The notes under the pieces: model-generated
Told to the model about the DNA's origin: nothing
The model's database searches: none
Seen by the model: only the letters and a program-made list of their open reading frames with translations
Assembly: GCA_030837285.1 (NCBI GenBank)
Contig: JAUPKU010000021.1
Span: forward strand, 1-33,914
DNA: 33,914 nucleotides
Source of the DNA: Thermoproteota archaeon
GTDB lineage: Archaea; Thermoproteota; Bathyarchaeia; RBG-16-48-13; GCA-020355125
Direction: 5' to 3'
In this document: positions 9,213 to 18,849 of the stretch, one piece after another
Layout of the letters: the number at the start of each line of letters is the position of its first letter
Numbering within the stretch: the stretch's first letter is position 1
Program-made: the position numbers and the translations under genes

Positions 9213-9872
9213 TTAGTTTTTCCAGTTTAATTCATCTCTAGTTGGATATTTCCTGCAATTTCTACTCTTAGGTTCTGGACATATGCCCCATTGGCTCCCT
9301 CTACAATCGATTCCCTGGAATATTTCGGGATATACTTCGGACGCTCTCTCCTTTATTTTCTCAGCGAGCTCTCGCATTTCAGGAGCTGCGTTTACGCACA
9401 GCCTTAATCTTAGGAAGTTTAGTAATGATCTGCAATTGACTGTCCAAACATAGGAGCACTTCAAACCCAAGGGTAAGATGTATCGGGCAGATTCTCTATC
9501 GATATTATTCTCTATCATTTTGTAAAGCTGATGGGTCTTTCTGATATGCGACTCAACTTCCTTCCTGAGCTCTCCTTTTATAGAATCAGGGAGATACACT
9601 GGCATTTCATCAGACTGCGAAACATAGCGTGTAGATTTAGCCGTGTGTGAAGCAATTCTGTGCTCTAGTAACTCCCTACTTAGAGCTATAGAGATATTTT
9701 TTAGTTCAAATGTAAAGTAGACATGTTCTAAGACCGAGCTAAAATCATGCTTAACCATGTATCTAACAATTTTGCCATCTTTCATATCATCAAAGAAGGG
9801 GGCTGTTACTCTAACAGCGTTTGCAATCGTCTTGAGACCATTCCTCGTGTAATTGATGAGTTTAACTTCCAT
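9213..9872 (-). CDS. thyX: FAD-dependent thymidylate synthase ThyX (diverged motif)
   Basis: FSSVLEHVYFTFELKNISIALSRELLEHRIASHTAKSTRYVS (ThyX-motif region) and RSLLNFLRLRLCVNAAPEMRELA. Confidence 0.85.
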   Translation of the reverse strand: MEVKLINYTRNGLKTIANAVRVTAPFFDDMKDGKIVRYMVKHDFSSVLEHVYFTFELKNISIALSRELLEHRIASHTAKSTRYVSQSDEMPVYLPDSIKGELRKEVESHIRKTHQLYKMIENNIDRESARYILPLGLKCSYVWTVNCRSLLNFLRLRLCVNAAPEMRELAEKIKERASEVYPEIFQGIDCRGSQWGICPEPKSRNCRKYPTRDELNWKN

Positions 9873-10251
9873 CTTTTACTCCTCTTGGGAACATCCTACT
9901 GAAATCCAATTTCATATTTAACTTCTACCATATTGATTAAGAAACTTCTGTAGAAATCCAAATGAAACAATTATTACTAAAATTACTCCTTCATTTTATG
10001 CTCCGAAATGAGCGGTTAAATTTTTATTATCAGAGTCAGTCTATACTAAATATTTCCTTTAATAAACAAACCATTATTTTTATCATGAAACTTGTGAAAC
10101 ACTAATTACCAAATCAAATAGACGCTAATGAGAGGTTAAATAGACTACTTTCTTGTTTTTCTTTGGCTTGATAACAAGGTTCTACAGATTTTAGCCTGAG
10201 CGCTAAGAGTTTATATAGCCAGAATACTCCATTTGGTCTGGAGGGGGTAGA

Positions 10252-10836
10252 GTGATGTATATTGTTGGGATAAGTGGTAGCCCTAGAGTTGGGGGGAATA
10301 CGGACTTGATTCTGGATGAGGCTTTGATGGCGGCGAAGGAAGAGGGTGCGGATGTGAAGTTGATTCGTATTTCAGACTTTGATCTGCGACCTTGTGACGC
10401 TTGTGGAGCTTGTTTTAAAACTAAAAAGTGTGTTATTCAAGATGACGGTGAAAAGATTTATCAAGAGATTCTCAAAGCTGAGGGGGTTATTATAGGCAGT
10501 CCCTCCTACTTTCAGGGGGTTACAGGACAAATGAAGGTTTTTATAGATAGAATAGGCTATCTAGCCCTTGCTCGTGGGCGAAAAGACTTCACTGGAAAGG
10601 TAGGTGGAGTTATCGCTGTGGCTCGTAGATCAGGTGTTGCTAATACGTGTAGTCAGATGATTATATTTATGACTGCGGTGAGGATGATTATTCCGAGTGG
10701 TGGGAGAATGTTCTCTATTGCACGAGATAAGGGAGAAGTTTTAAAGGATAAGGAAGGCATGGAAGGGGCAAGGTACTTGGGGAAGATGATTGTTAAGACA
10801 ATATCTGCTACTGAGTGCTTGAGGAAAGGTGAGTGA
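10252..10836 (+). CDS. NADPH-dependent FMN reductase / iron-sulfur flavoprotein-like
   Basis: GISGSPRVGGNTDLIL, CDACGACFKTKKC, IIGSPSYFQGVTGQMKVFIDR. Confidence 0.88.
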   Translation: MMYIVGISGSPRVGGNTDLILDEALMAAKEEGADVKLIRISDFDLRPCDACGACFKTKKCVIQDDGEKIYQEILKAEGVIIGSPSYFQGVTGQMKVFIDRIGYLALARGRKDFTGKVGGVIAVARRSGVANTCSQMIIFMTAVRMIIPSGGRMFSIARDKGEVLKDKEGMEGARYLGKMIVKTISATECLRKGE

Positions 10837-10995
10837 GTACTATCTTAACGATTTTTCTCTGAGGTAATAGCTATAGTCTGGGATTGAATTTAGAAAACTC
10901 AAGGAGGGTCTCTATTATTTTTTCTTTACTTTCTTAGGTATCGATTCAATTCTATAATTAAGGACGTTGAATGTGGCTTTTCTTCTTGCTAAAGT

Positions 10996-11703
10996 CTACT
11001 CTAGAAATATGGCTAGTGCTCTACAGGGTCCGCCTTCCGCTCCTTGGAATGTGATTGGGGGATAGACGAAGTAGGCTCTTCGCGTTTTTGCTCCCTCGAG
11101 AAGTAAATCTAGATTCTTCAGAGCTTCAATGAGGATTATGCCGGCTCCAAGTAGGATGCGGTGGGTTTCTGCTGGAGAATCCTTTTTAGCGATAGGTCCG
11201 TGTCCTGGTGTCTCGCCGTCCCAACCGCTGACACTAAGGGTATCTACGCCTAGTGCCTTTATCTTCTTCTTAACGAGATATCTTGCAGTCTCTTCGACTA
11301 GGTATGGCCATTCGAATAAGTACTGGGAATTGAACCCGAACTTCTTGTCCCATCTGGTATAAAGCATAAGGACATCATCAATCTTGATGTCTCTGTCATA
11401 TATTTTCAAATCTTCTATCGTGATTTCTTCCCCGGCTTTCTTGTGCGACAGGTCGACTACTATTCCTTCTCCTGTGAAGGCTTCTATTGGAAGCTGATCG
11501 ACTGACTTGCCCTCGGCTACAAAGTGAAGAGGAGCATCCACGTGTGTGCCTGTATGCGTCGTCATTTGGCGTATGACGTGCATTGTAGCTCCGTCTCGTG
11601 CTACGTTGGATGTCTGTTCATAGAGAAGGCTTGGCTGGGTTGGCCAGGCGGGCATGCCATTGTATAGGATATGAGTGAGATCAATTACTCTTTTTAGAGT
11701 CAA
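10996..11703 (-). CDS. cyclase family protein (kynurenine formamidase-like metal hydrolase)
   Basis: DLTHILYNGMPAWP...HTGTHVDAPLHFVAEG...GVDTLSVSGWDG motifs. Confidence 0.88.
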   Translation of the reverse strand: MTLKRVIDLTHILYNGMPAWPTQPSLLYEQTSNVARDGATMHVIRQMTTHTGTHVDAPLHFVAEGKSVDQLPIEAFTGEGIVVDLSHKKAGEEITIEDLKIYDRDIKIDDVLMLYTRWDKKFGFNSQYLFEWPYLVEETARYLVKKKIKALGVDTLSVSGWDGETPGHGPIAKKDSPAETHRILLGAGIILIEALKNLDLLLEGAKTRRAYFVYPPITFQGAEGGPCRALAIFLE

Positions 11704-11764
11704 GTTATCTTCATCCCCTATGATAGCTCTAATTCTGAGTGTTTTCTGGTGTACTAAATTTTGA

Positions 11765-12931
11765 TTAAGCTTTGTTCTTTATGTAAAGCTCTTTTATTTT
11801 TTCTGCTATTGCATCTCCGACTTGCTTTGTATTGTTTGAACCGCCTAGATCGGGTGTTTTGACTTTTCCTTCACTTAAGAGAACATCTACTGCTTTGTCG
11901 ATTACGGCTCCTGCACTCTTTAGTCTGCTGTCATCATGTTTTTCTCCTATCCAGTTTAGAAGCAGTCCCATGGACAGTATTATCGATGTTGGATTGGCGA
12001 TGTTCTTTCTAGCAATGTCTGGGGCAGAGCCATGTGTGGCTTCTGCGAAGGCGTGTTGATCACCGGCGTTTAGTGCTGCTGCTAGACCCATTGATCCTTG
12101 GAGTGCGCCTGAGAGATCAGATATTATATCTCCGTACTGGTTTGGAGTGACAACTACATTGTAGAACTCAGGTCTCATGACAGCCCAGTATGTCCAGCCA
12201 TCGATCCAAGCTGAATCGGCTTCTACGTCTGGATAGCTTTTCGCTACTTCATCGAATGTTCTTTTGAAGAGAGAATCTCCTCTCAGTATTCCCCATTTGC
12301 AGGCGCAGGTGACTCTTTTTTTGCCATCTATTGGTGCTCCTCTACGTTTTCTGGCTAGTTCAAACGCATATTTGATTACTCGCTCGCATCCTTTGGTTGT
12401 CTGAATGAAGACATCTGCAGCAAGTTCGATTTTGCCTGCCCTTTTGAAGTATCCGCTTATATCTGAGATTCCTCCGAAGTGGGTTGCTTCGGCGAGACAT
12501 TGTTCCGTGTTCTCTCTGATGATGACGAAGTCTATGTCTCCTGGCTTTTTGCCAGCGAGAACTCCTTTTACTCCTTCTCTGAGTCTACATGGTCTGATGT
12601 TGGCGTAGCAATCAAGGTCGCTTCTTAAGGCTACAGGGAGGAAGCCTACTTCATAGTTTAGTTTCACATCCTCTAGTGAGCCTGGGAGGCCTACAGGCCC
12701 CTTGAAGATTCCGTCAGCCTCGTAGATTAGATCTCTTGTTATCTCTGGATGCCAGGCGGTTTTCCTGCCTGAGTCAAACCAGTATTTTGCTCCGAAGGGG
12801 TAGGGTCCTATTATTTCTAGGTTGAAGCCGAAGGTTTCTTCTGATGTTCTGAGGATTTTTATCGCCTCTGTCACGATCTCTTCGGCTATACCGTCGCCGA
12901 TTAAGGCTAAAATCTTATAGCTTCTTGCCAT
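11765..12931 (-). CDS. isocitrate/isopropylmalate dehydrogenase family protein
   Basis: ALIGDGIAEEI, DIDFVIIRENTE, YNVVVTPNQYGDIISDLSGALQGSMGLAAALN, EATHGSAPDIA. Confidence 0.88.
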   Translation of the reverse strand: MARSYKILALIGDGIAEEIVTEAIKILRTSEETFGFNLEIIGPYPFGAKYWFDSGRKTAWHPEITRDLIYEADGIFKGPVGLPGSLEDVKLNYEVGFLPVALRSDLDCYANIRPCRLREGVKGVLAGKKPGDIDFVIIRENTEQCLAEATHFGGISDISGYFKRAGKIELAADVFIQTTKGCERVIKYAFELARKRRGAPIDGKKRVTCACKWGILRGDSLFKRTFDEVAKSYPDVEADSAWIDGWTYWAVMRPEFYNVVVTPNQYGDIISDLSGALQGSMGLAAALNAGDQHAFAEATHGSAPDIARKNIANPTSIILSMGLLLNWIGEKHDDSRLKSAGAVIDKAVDVLLSEGKVKTPDLGGSNNTKQVGDAIAEKIKELYIKNKA

Positions 12932-13387
12932 TGGGTTGACCTCAAATCAGATATCGTATCATGGAGTAGATATTAAATTATCTTATTACAATGGAGAAGT
13001 GATACTTAGTTGTCAAGTCGATTAGTGAGAACTTGGCAAGCTTAATAGTCTTTGGTTTTCTGTCTCTCTCGTAGAGGCTCTTTTGTTGAGGAGGTGGGAG
13101 GTCGGATACTCGGTTTTTGGCTTCTGTTGTAGAAATCAGCCTTTTTGAGGGTTTTTTCTCTGCGAAAAAGTGTAGAAATGTATTCGAATTCATGATGTCA
13201 TTTATGGAAATGCAACATTATTCATCATGAAATGTAACACATCCATTTTATTGTTTTCTTAGATGATCTATAATGTGTCGTTGACTTAATGTTTAGAAGT
13301 GACTTCTCTTATGAGATATTGTCGTCTATGTTTATGTGTCTGTTTGAGTGTGTGTGTTTGTTTCTATATTGGCTGTTGGGTGCTTGA

Positions 13388-14470
13388 GTGATGAAGATTC
13401 TCTCGTTCGATGGGAAGAAGGGTGTTATGAAGGTCGTTCCGACTAATTTAGATGATCTTTGGGTACTGTATAACGTTGTTCTAAGGGATGACGTGGTCTA
13501 CGCTCGGAGTACGCGAGAGGTTAAGGTGGAAGAAGAGGGAGCTAGACCTACCGAGGGGAAGCGAGTTCCCATCTTCTTGAGCGTCAGGGTTGAGAAGAAG
13601 ATTTTTCAGAGAAGGAGTGATAGGTTACGGATTAATGGTCCAGTGGTGGAGGCGCCTGAAAAGTTCGGGTTGAAGGGATCTTATCATACGATTACTATCT
13701 CGGTTGGGAAGCCTATTACTATTTTGAAGGATGAGTGGCTTAAGCATGACATCGAAAGGGTGGAGCGCGCCACTAGAGAAGAGACGCTTCCTGTCCTTGT
13801 GGTTGCCATCGACGATGAGGAAGCTTGCGTCGCAATTCTGAGACAGTATGATTTTGAAGTCAAAGCGAGCATTAGAGCTAGGCTCCCAGGTAAGGTCGAG
13901 GCTGAGAAGAGAGAGGGCGCCACACAAAGCTACTTCAAAGAAGTCTTAGAGAGCCTATTATTGGTTTGGGAGGAGACACATGGCATCATAGCTGTGGTGG
14001 GACCTGGCTTTTGGAAGGATAGCTTCGTGAAGTATATTGGAGAGAAGAGGCGGGATGTGGCTAAGGACATCGCGCTGATAGGCTCAGTTGGGAGTGGTGG
14101 AGCGGCTGGAGCTGGCGAGGCTTTAAGGAGTGGGCTTTTAGATAAGGTTTCGAAGGAAGTGAGAGTTATCGAGGAAACCAGAGCTGTTGAAGAAGTTCTT
14201 TCCAGACTTGGCAGCCAGCGTGGAGACGTCTCCTACGGGATGGAAGAAGTGAAGAAGTCAGAGGACTACGGTGCTGTTGAGCTGCTTTTAGTAGCAGACG
14301 AGCTGCTAAGGGATGTGAAGGATGAGGATCGACATAGGATCGAATCTCTCTTGAAAGATGTGGAAAAAACGCGGGGAAGAATCATGATCGTAGACAGCGA
14401 GAATGAAGCTGGAAAGAAGCTTCTCGGTTTAGGTGGAATAGCGGCCCTTCTCCGCTTCACAATCAGATAA
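13388..14470 (+). CDS. pelA: mRNA surveillance protein pelota (Dom34)
   Basis: LDDLWVLYNVVLRDDVVYARSTREVK, GPVVEAPEKFGLKGSYHTITI, VVGPGFWKDSFVKYI, GGIAALLRFTIR. Confidence 0.95.
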   Translation: MMKILSFDGKKGVMKVVPTNLDDLWVLYNVVLRDDVVYARSTREVKVEEEGARPTEGKRVPIFLSVRVEKKIFQRRSDRLRINGPVVEAPEKFGLKGSYHTITISVGKPITILKDEWLKHDIERVERATREETLPVLVVAIDDEEACVAILRQYDFEVKASIRARLPGKVEAEKREGATQSYFKEVLESLLLVWEETHGIIAVVGPGFWKDSFVKYIGEKRRDVAKDIALIGSVGSGGAAGAGEALRSGLLDKVSKEVRVIEETRAVEEVLSRLGSQRGDVSYGMEEVKKSEDYGAVELLLVADELLRDVKDEDRHRIESLLKDVEKTRGRIMIVDSENEAGKKLLGLGGIAALLRFTIR

Positions 14471-14595
14471 ATCCTTTTAATCAATATCCAACGATAAGAT
14501 GAGAGAGGCTTCCCTAGCGATACAGGTTTGAGCGAGACTAGTTACTTGATAAGTAGAAGATGTGACGGAGATAATATAAAAAAGATAAGAATGGG

Positions 14596-15729
14596 TTACT
14601 GATCGATTACTGAGCCGTCGTAACGCAGTCTGGTTGAGAGAAGCCTTGGAACCGGTGGGAACTTTTCGAGCATTGAGTCATCAAGCTCCACTCCTATACC
14701 TGGTTCATCTGGGACTACTAGACATCCTTTACTAACTTGGATTGGCTTCTTGACGAGTCTATCTCCTCGAGGCGCTTCTTCGCTCATGCTATGAGGGTAC
14801 TCTTGAATAGCGAAGTTCGGGATGCACGCGGCAAATTGGATGCATGCTGCGGTACTTATAGGGCTAAGAGGGTTATGTGGTACAACTCCAACGTAGCGGG
14901 CTTCTGCGAGAGCAGCTATCTTCTTGCAGTGGCTCAAACCTCCAGCTAAGCATACATCTGGTCTAATATATTGAACAGCGTTTCTGGAGAGGAGTTCCTC
15001 AAACTCGAAGATTGTGTGAATTCTCTCGCCAGTGGCGATTGGAATATTAATGTGGCTGGCTACATGGGCCATCGCGTCTATGCTGTCTGGAAGGATTGGG
15101 TCTTCAAAGAAGAATGGGCGGAATGGCTCTAATGCACGTCCGAGGACTATAGCCTCTGGCGGTGTAAGTTGACGGTGAATCTCCACGCAGATATCAACTT
15201 CGTCGCCTAAAGCCTCTCTGTATGCTTTCACTCGCTCTACAGCGTCGAACATTTTCTTGCTATGAGGCATATTCGGAGATTCCGGAATGAAAGGTGATAT
15301 ATGGCCTACTGCTGTGAAACCCATCTGTTTTGCCCTAACTGCATTTTTGACAAGTTCCTCGCTACTGTTTCCGAAGACGTGGACATACACCCTTGCCAAA
15401 TCTCTTGTTTTCCCGCCTAGAAGCTGGTAGACTGGAACTCCAAAGTGCTTGCCAGCGATGTCCCAGAGGGCAATGTCGATGGCGCTTATGGCACCCATTA
15501 TGGCTGAGCCTCTGAAGTGACTCCACCTGTACATGTATTGCCAGTGGTGCTCAATTCGAAGTGGATCCTGTCCTATGAGGTACTTCTCATATTTCTCCAC
15601 AACCTTTGCTGAGGCTTCGAGATAGCCCCATGTTCCAGACTCGCCAAGTCCGGTTATTCCTTGGTCAGTGTGAATTCTGACGAAGAGAAATCTATCGGCG
15701 AAGATCGTCTCCACATCTGTAATCTTCAT
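14596..15729 (-). CDS. enolase-superfamily (mandelate racemase/muconate lactonizing; sugar-acid dehydratase-like) enzyme
   Basis: GITGLGESGTWG, SAIDIALWDIAGKHFGVPVYQLLGGK, FFFEDPILPDS, IPIATGERIHT, VVPHNPLSPISTAACIQFAA. Confidence 0.9.
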   Translation of the reverse strand: MKITDVETIFADRFLFVRIHTDQGITGLGESGTWGYLEASAKVVEKYEKYLIGQDPLRIEHHWQYMYRWSHFRGSAIMGAISAIDIALWDIAGKHFGVPVYQLLGGKTRDLARVYVHVFGNSSEELVKNAVRAKQMGFTAVGHISPFIPESPNMPHSKKMFDAVERVKAYREALGDEVDICVEIHRQLTPPEAIVLGRALEPFRPFFFEDPILPDSIDAMAHVASHINIPIATGERIHTIFEFEELLSRNAVQYIRPDVCLAGGLSHCKKIAALAEARYVGVVPHNPLSPISTAACIQFAACIPNFAIQEYPHSMSEEAPRGDRLVKKPIQVSKGCLVVPDEPGIGVELDDSMLEKFPPVPRLLSTRLRYDGSVIDQ

Positions 15730-16076
15730 GGAATATCTCCTGAAGAAGGACTATCGATTTTAAGTCTATTAAGACTTTTCAGTCTCTTTCCAGTCCTTTA
15801 GATATGAAAATCGATAGAATGAACGATCATTACATTGAAGTGCAAGTTATATTATAATTGATTAAATCTCTAGTAACTCAGCATAACTCAGTTGTATCTA
15901 TCGCATACTACTATTATAGACTAGCAAATATTATGTGAAATTTATTGTTAAAAAAAAAGTGTTTTTAAAATCTGTTTGATTGAGTTGTATATCTTTTATG
16001 ATAATATGCTGTGTACAACATTTGTCATAACAGTAATTTAATAACATAGCATTTGTTCTTTCTCTTACCTTAGGAA

Positions 16077-17228
16077 GTGTGTGAAGAAGTGGCCTTGGAT
16101 ATTCTGGATGTGCTTCTCATCATCTTAAGTGTCTGGATGCTCATCTACATCGCCAGTCGGCTTCTGCCTATGAAGAAGTATGGTGTGGAAGTTAATCCGC
16201 TATACTTAATGTATAGAACAAAGCGCCTTAACAGTTTCCTCGAAAGAACAGCTAACAAGAACCAGAGATTCTGGCGGTGGATATCCAACATAGGAATCGT
16301 AGTAGCTGTTGGAGAGATTGGTGTAGCAGGATACACTCTAATTAGTAACCTCTTTAACTTCGCTTATATTCCCCAACAAGCTCAACCTGTCTTCCCCATC
16401 ATTCCGGGAGTGACAATAGGCATTAGATGGCTTCCATATCTATTGCTTGCTATAGGTATAGCCCTCACGACTCATGAGCTTGGTCACGGGATTATTGCAT
16501 ACTTGGAGAAAATCCCCGTAAAGTCATCGGGGATAGTAGTGGCGCCTATAACTTTTGGAGGATTTGTTGAGCCTGATGAGGAGGTGTTCAATAAGGCACG
16601 GCTGATCTCGAGGCTGAGAGTCTTATCTATTGGCTCTCTAACCAACCTTTCCTTCGGCTTCTTATCGTTAGTCCTCATTATGGGTCTCTTTCTACCTTCC
16701 TCAGGAGTGTTAATAGGAAACTTGACAGATGGTGGACCAGCTTATAGCGCTGGTATCAAGACTTATGATGTCATTAAAGCGATTAATGGCACTGCGATTA
16801 ACAGTGTGTATGATCTTAGCCTCTTCATGATGGGCACTACGCCGGGAAATCATTTGAAGATTGAGACGTCCAGTGGAGTCTGGGATATAGTTACGGAGGT
16901 TAATCCAAGTAATTTGAGTAGAGGATTCATTGGTGTTGAAGACCTCTCCAATTATTATCCTCTACGTCTTGGAGAATTTTCTTCTTTCTTCTCTTATAAC
17001 ATTTACATGTTTTTTAATTGGTCTGCCTTCCTCATGGTAAATCTGGCTATCTTCAACATGTTACCCCTCTTTCCTTTGGACGGAGAAGCTTACGTGTATT
17101 CTATTCTTAGAGAGAAGGTTAAGAAAGGGTTGACGCCAATACGGATTTTTATTAATTCCTTTTGCTTAGGGCTAATTGGATTGAATATGATATTGACTTT
17201 TCTAATTTACGGGTTCATTCAGATATAA
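16077..17228 (+). CDS. M50 family site-2 protease with PDZ domain
   Basis: Multiple TMs, THELGHG zinc motif, PDZ-like GNLTDGGPAYSAGIKTYDVIKAINGT, second motif NMLPLFPLDGEAY; GTG start. Confidence 0.88.
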   Translation: MCEEVALDILDVLLIILSVWMLIYIASRLLPMKKYGVEVNPLYLMYRTKRLNSFLERTANKNQRFWRWISNIGIVVAVGEIGVAGYTLISNLFNFAYIPQQAQPVFPIIPGVTIGIRWLPYLLLAIGIALTTHELGHGIIAYLEKIPVKSSGIVVAPITFGGFVEPDEEVFNKARLISRLRVLSIGSLTNLSFGFLSLVLIMGLFLPSSGVLIGNLTDGGPAYSAGIKTYDVIKAINGTAINSVYDLSLFMMGTTPGNHLKIETSSGVWDIVTEVNPSNLSRGFIGVEDLSNYYPLRLGEFSSFFSYNIYMFFNWSAFLMVNLAIFNMLPLFPLDGEAYVYSILREKVKKGLTPIRIFINSFCLGLIGLNMILTFLIYGFIQI

Positions 17229-17239
17229 GGCGACTGGGA

Positions 17240-18181
17240 TTGGTCGAGTGTAATTTCTGTGGCGGAGAAGCTGTTTTCCTAAGACCGTACTCTGGAGAGA
17301 AGCTTTGTAAGAGATGCTTTATGAAGTCCATTGAGAATCGAGTTCAGCAATCGATTTCTAAGCAGAACATGTTCAAGCCTGATGACAAGATTTCTCTAGC
17401 CCTCTCCGGAGGAAAAGACAGCGTCTCACTACTTCATATACTAAGTAAGATAGAAGGGAGGTTCCCAAAAACCAAGCTTGTAGCAGTCACCATTGACGAG
17501 GGCATATTAGGTTACAGGGAAGAGGCAATTAGAATCGCAGAGGAAAATTGCGGTCGATTAGGAGTTGAGCACAATATCTTCTCCTTCAAAGAACTATTCG
17601 GTAGCAACCTCGACGAAATCATAAAAGCAGCTGAAAAGTTGGAAAGTGAACTTTCTTTTTGTTCCTACTGCGGAGTCCTAAGGAGAAGAGCCCTGAATAT
17701 TGCTGCCAGAAAAGTCGAAGCTACAAAGCTGGCGATGGCTCACAACTTGGATGATGAAGTACAATCTATGCTGATGAACCTCCTCAGAGGAGATATCTCT
17801 AGAGCGAGCAGAAAAGAACCAGCTATCATAGAGAGTGAACCTGCATTTATTCAGAGGGTTAAGCCTCTATGTGAAGTTCTCGAAAGAGAGGTTGCCTTCT
17901 ATGCTTTCCTCAAGAGAATCAAGTTTCAGACGATACTCTGCCCATACTTAGAAAGCTCAATTAGACAGGATGTCCGCTTATTCCTGAATCAGATGGAGGG
18001 TAAGCACAATGGGATGAAGTTCGCCGTTTATAGGACATTTAAGAAGCTTCAACAACGTCTGGACAGCTTCGATAATAAGGATCAATTCAGGTTCTGCGAG
18101 GTCTGTGGCGAACCAACAACTGGCAGAGTCTGTAGAGTTTGCCAGCTTCTCGAAGAATTAAGATTAAATAATAAAGAATAA
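17240..18181 (+). CDS. TtuA/Ncs6-type tRNA 2-thiolation ATPase
   Basis: SGGKDSVSLLH PP-loop, zinc fingers CNFCGG...CKRC and CEVCGEPTTGRVCRVC, Fe-S cysteines CSYCGVLRR and CPY. The ORF opens at 17162 inside the preceding gene; TTG at 17240 is a likelier start. Confidence 0.85.
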   Translation: MVECNFCGGEAVFLRPYSGEKLCKRCFMKSIENRVQQSISKQNMFKPDDKISLALSGGKDSVSLLHILSKIEGRFPKTKLVAVTIDEGILGYREEAIRIAEENCGRLGVEHNIFSFKELFGSNLDEIIKAAEKLESELSFCSYCGVLRRRALNIAARKVEATKLAMAHNLDDEVQSMLMNLLRGDISRASRKEPAIIESEPAFIQRVKPLCEVLEREVAFYAFLKRIKFQTILCPYLESSIRQDVRLFLNQMEGKHNGMKFAVYRTFKKLQQRLDSFDNKDQFRFCEVCGEPTTGRVCRVCQLLEELRLNNKE

Positions 18182-18422
18182 ACCCTAAAAATGGTCCATT
18201 GCTCAATACAATTGAATCTCGAAATAGCAATGTCGCATATTAAGTAACAAATGAACTCGAACAGAAATTAGTTCAACTTACACTAACACACGATGCCTTT
18301 GTTCAAATTCTGGTTTAAAAAACTGTCCAGTTTAAATTGAAAAACGACCCCAAAAATCAAATGTTATTGTATAATTACAATCACAAATACCTAAACCTTT
18401 CATTCAACAAGAGTTATTTTAG

Positions 18423-18716
18423 GTGTTCTATTTGGAAAAATCAATTCAAAAATATATTGTGATGGTAAAAGTCGGAATTACCAAAGCTGGAGGCATATAC
18501 GATGCAATTATGGGATGGAAGCAAAAACCATTAGAAGGCGTGATACTTGAAGAGGCTTTTCAACTATTCGGCCAATGGGATTTTGGCATTCTCTTCCAAG
18601 CAGACACAAACGAGAACGCACTGCACTTTGTCGGTGATATTGCTCGTCAAATTGATGGCGTAGTCGAGACATCTACGATACCAATCGTAACCGTAAGGGA
18701 CTATAGAAGGAGTTAG
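18423..18716 (+). CDS. stand-alone Lrp/AsnC ligand-binding (RAM) domain protein
   Basis: 97 aa; VMVKVGITKAGGIYDAIM...QWDFGILFQADTNENALHFVGDIARQIDGVVETSTIPIV; no DNA-binding domain. Confidence 0.6.
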   Translation: MFYLEKSIQKYIVMVKVGITKAGGIYDAIMGWKQKPLEGVILEEAFQLFGQWDFGILFQADTNENALHFVGDIARQIDGVVETSTIPIVTVRDYRRS

Positions 18717-18849
18717 CGGTAGTCTTATCTTTCTTTTCATATTTTATCAGCATGATCATTTTCATAACCAATCCTACTTATTTCGATGAAAAAATCAATC
18801 GAAGGTATTTTGACATCCTTTTATGTTCTCTTAAGCATCTTCTATAATT

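Noticed and set aside
12978-13193. 71-aa minus-strand ORF between the dehydrogenase and pelota
   Set aside because: No recognisable motif, low-complexity basic composition, no clear start context; likely spurious.
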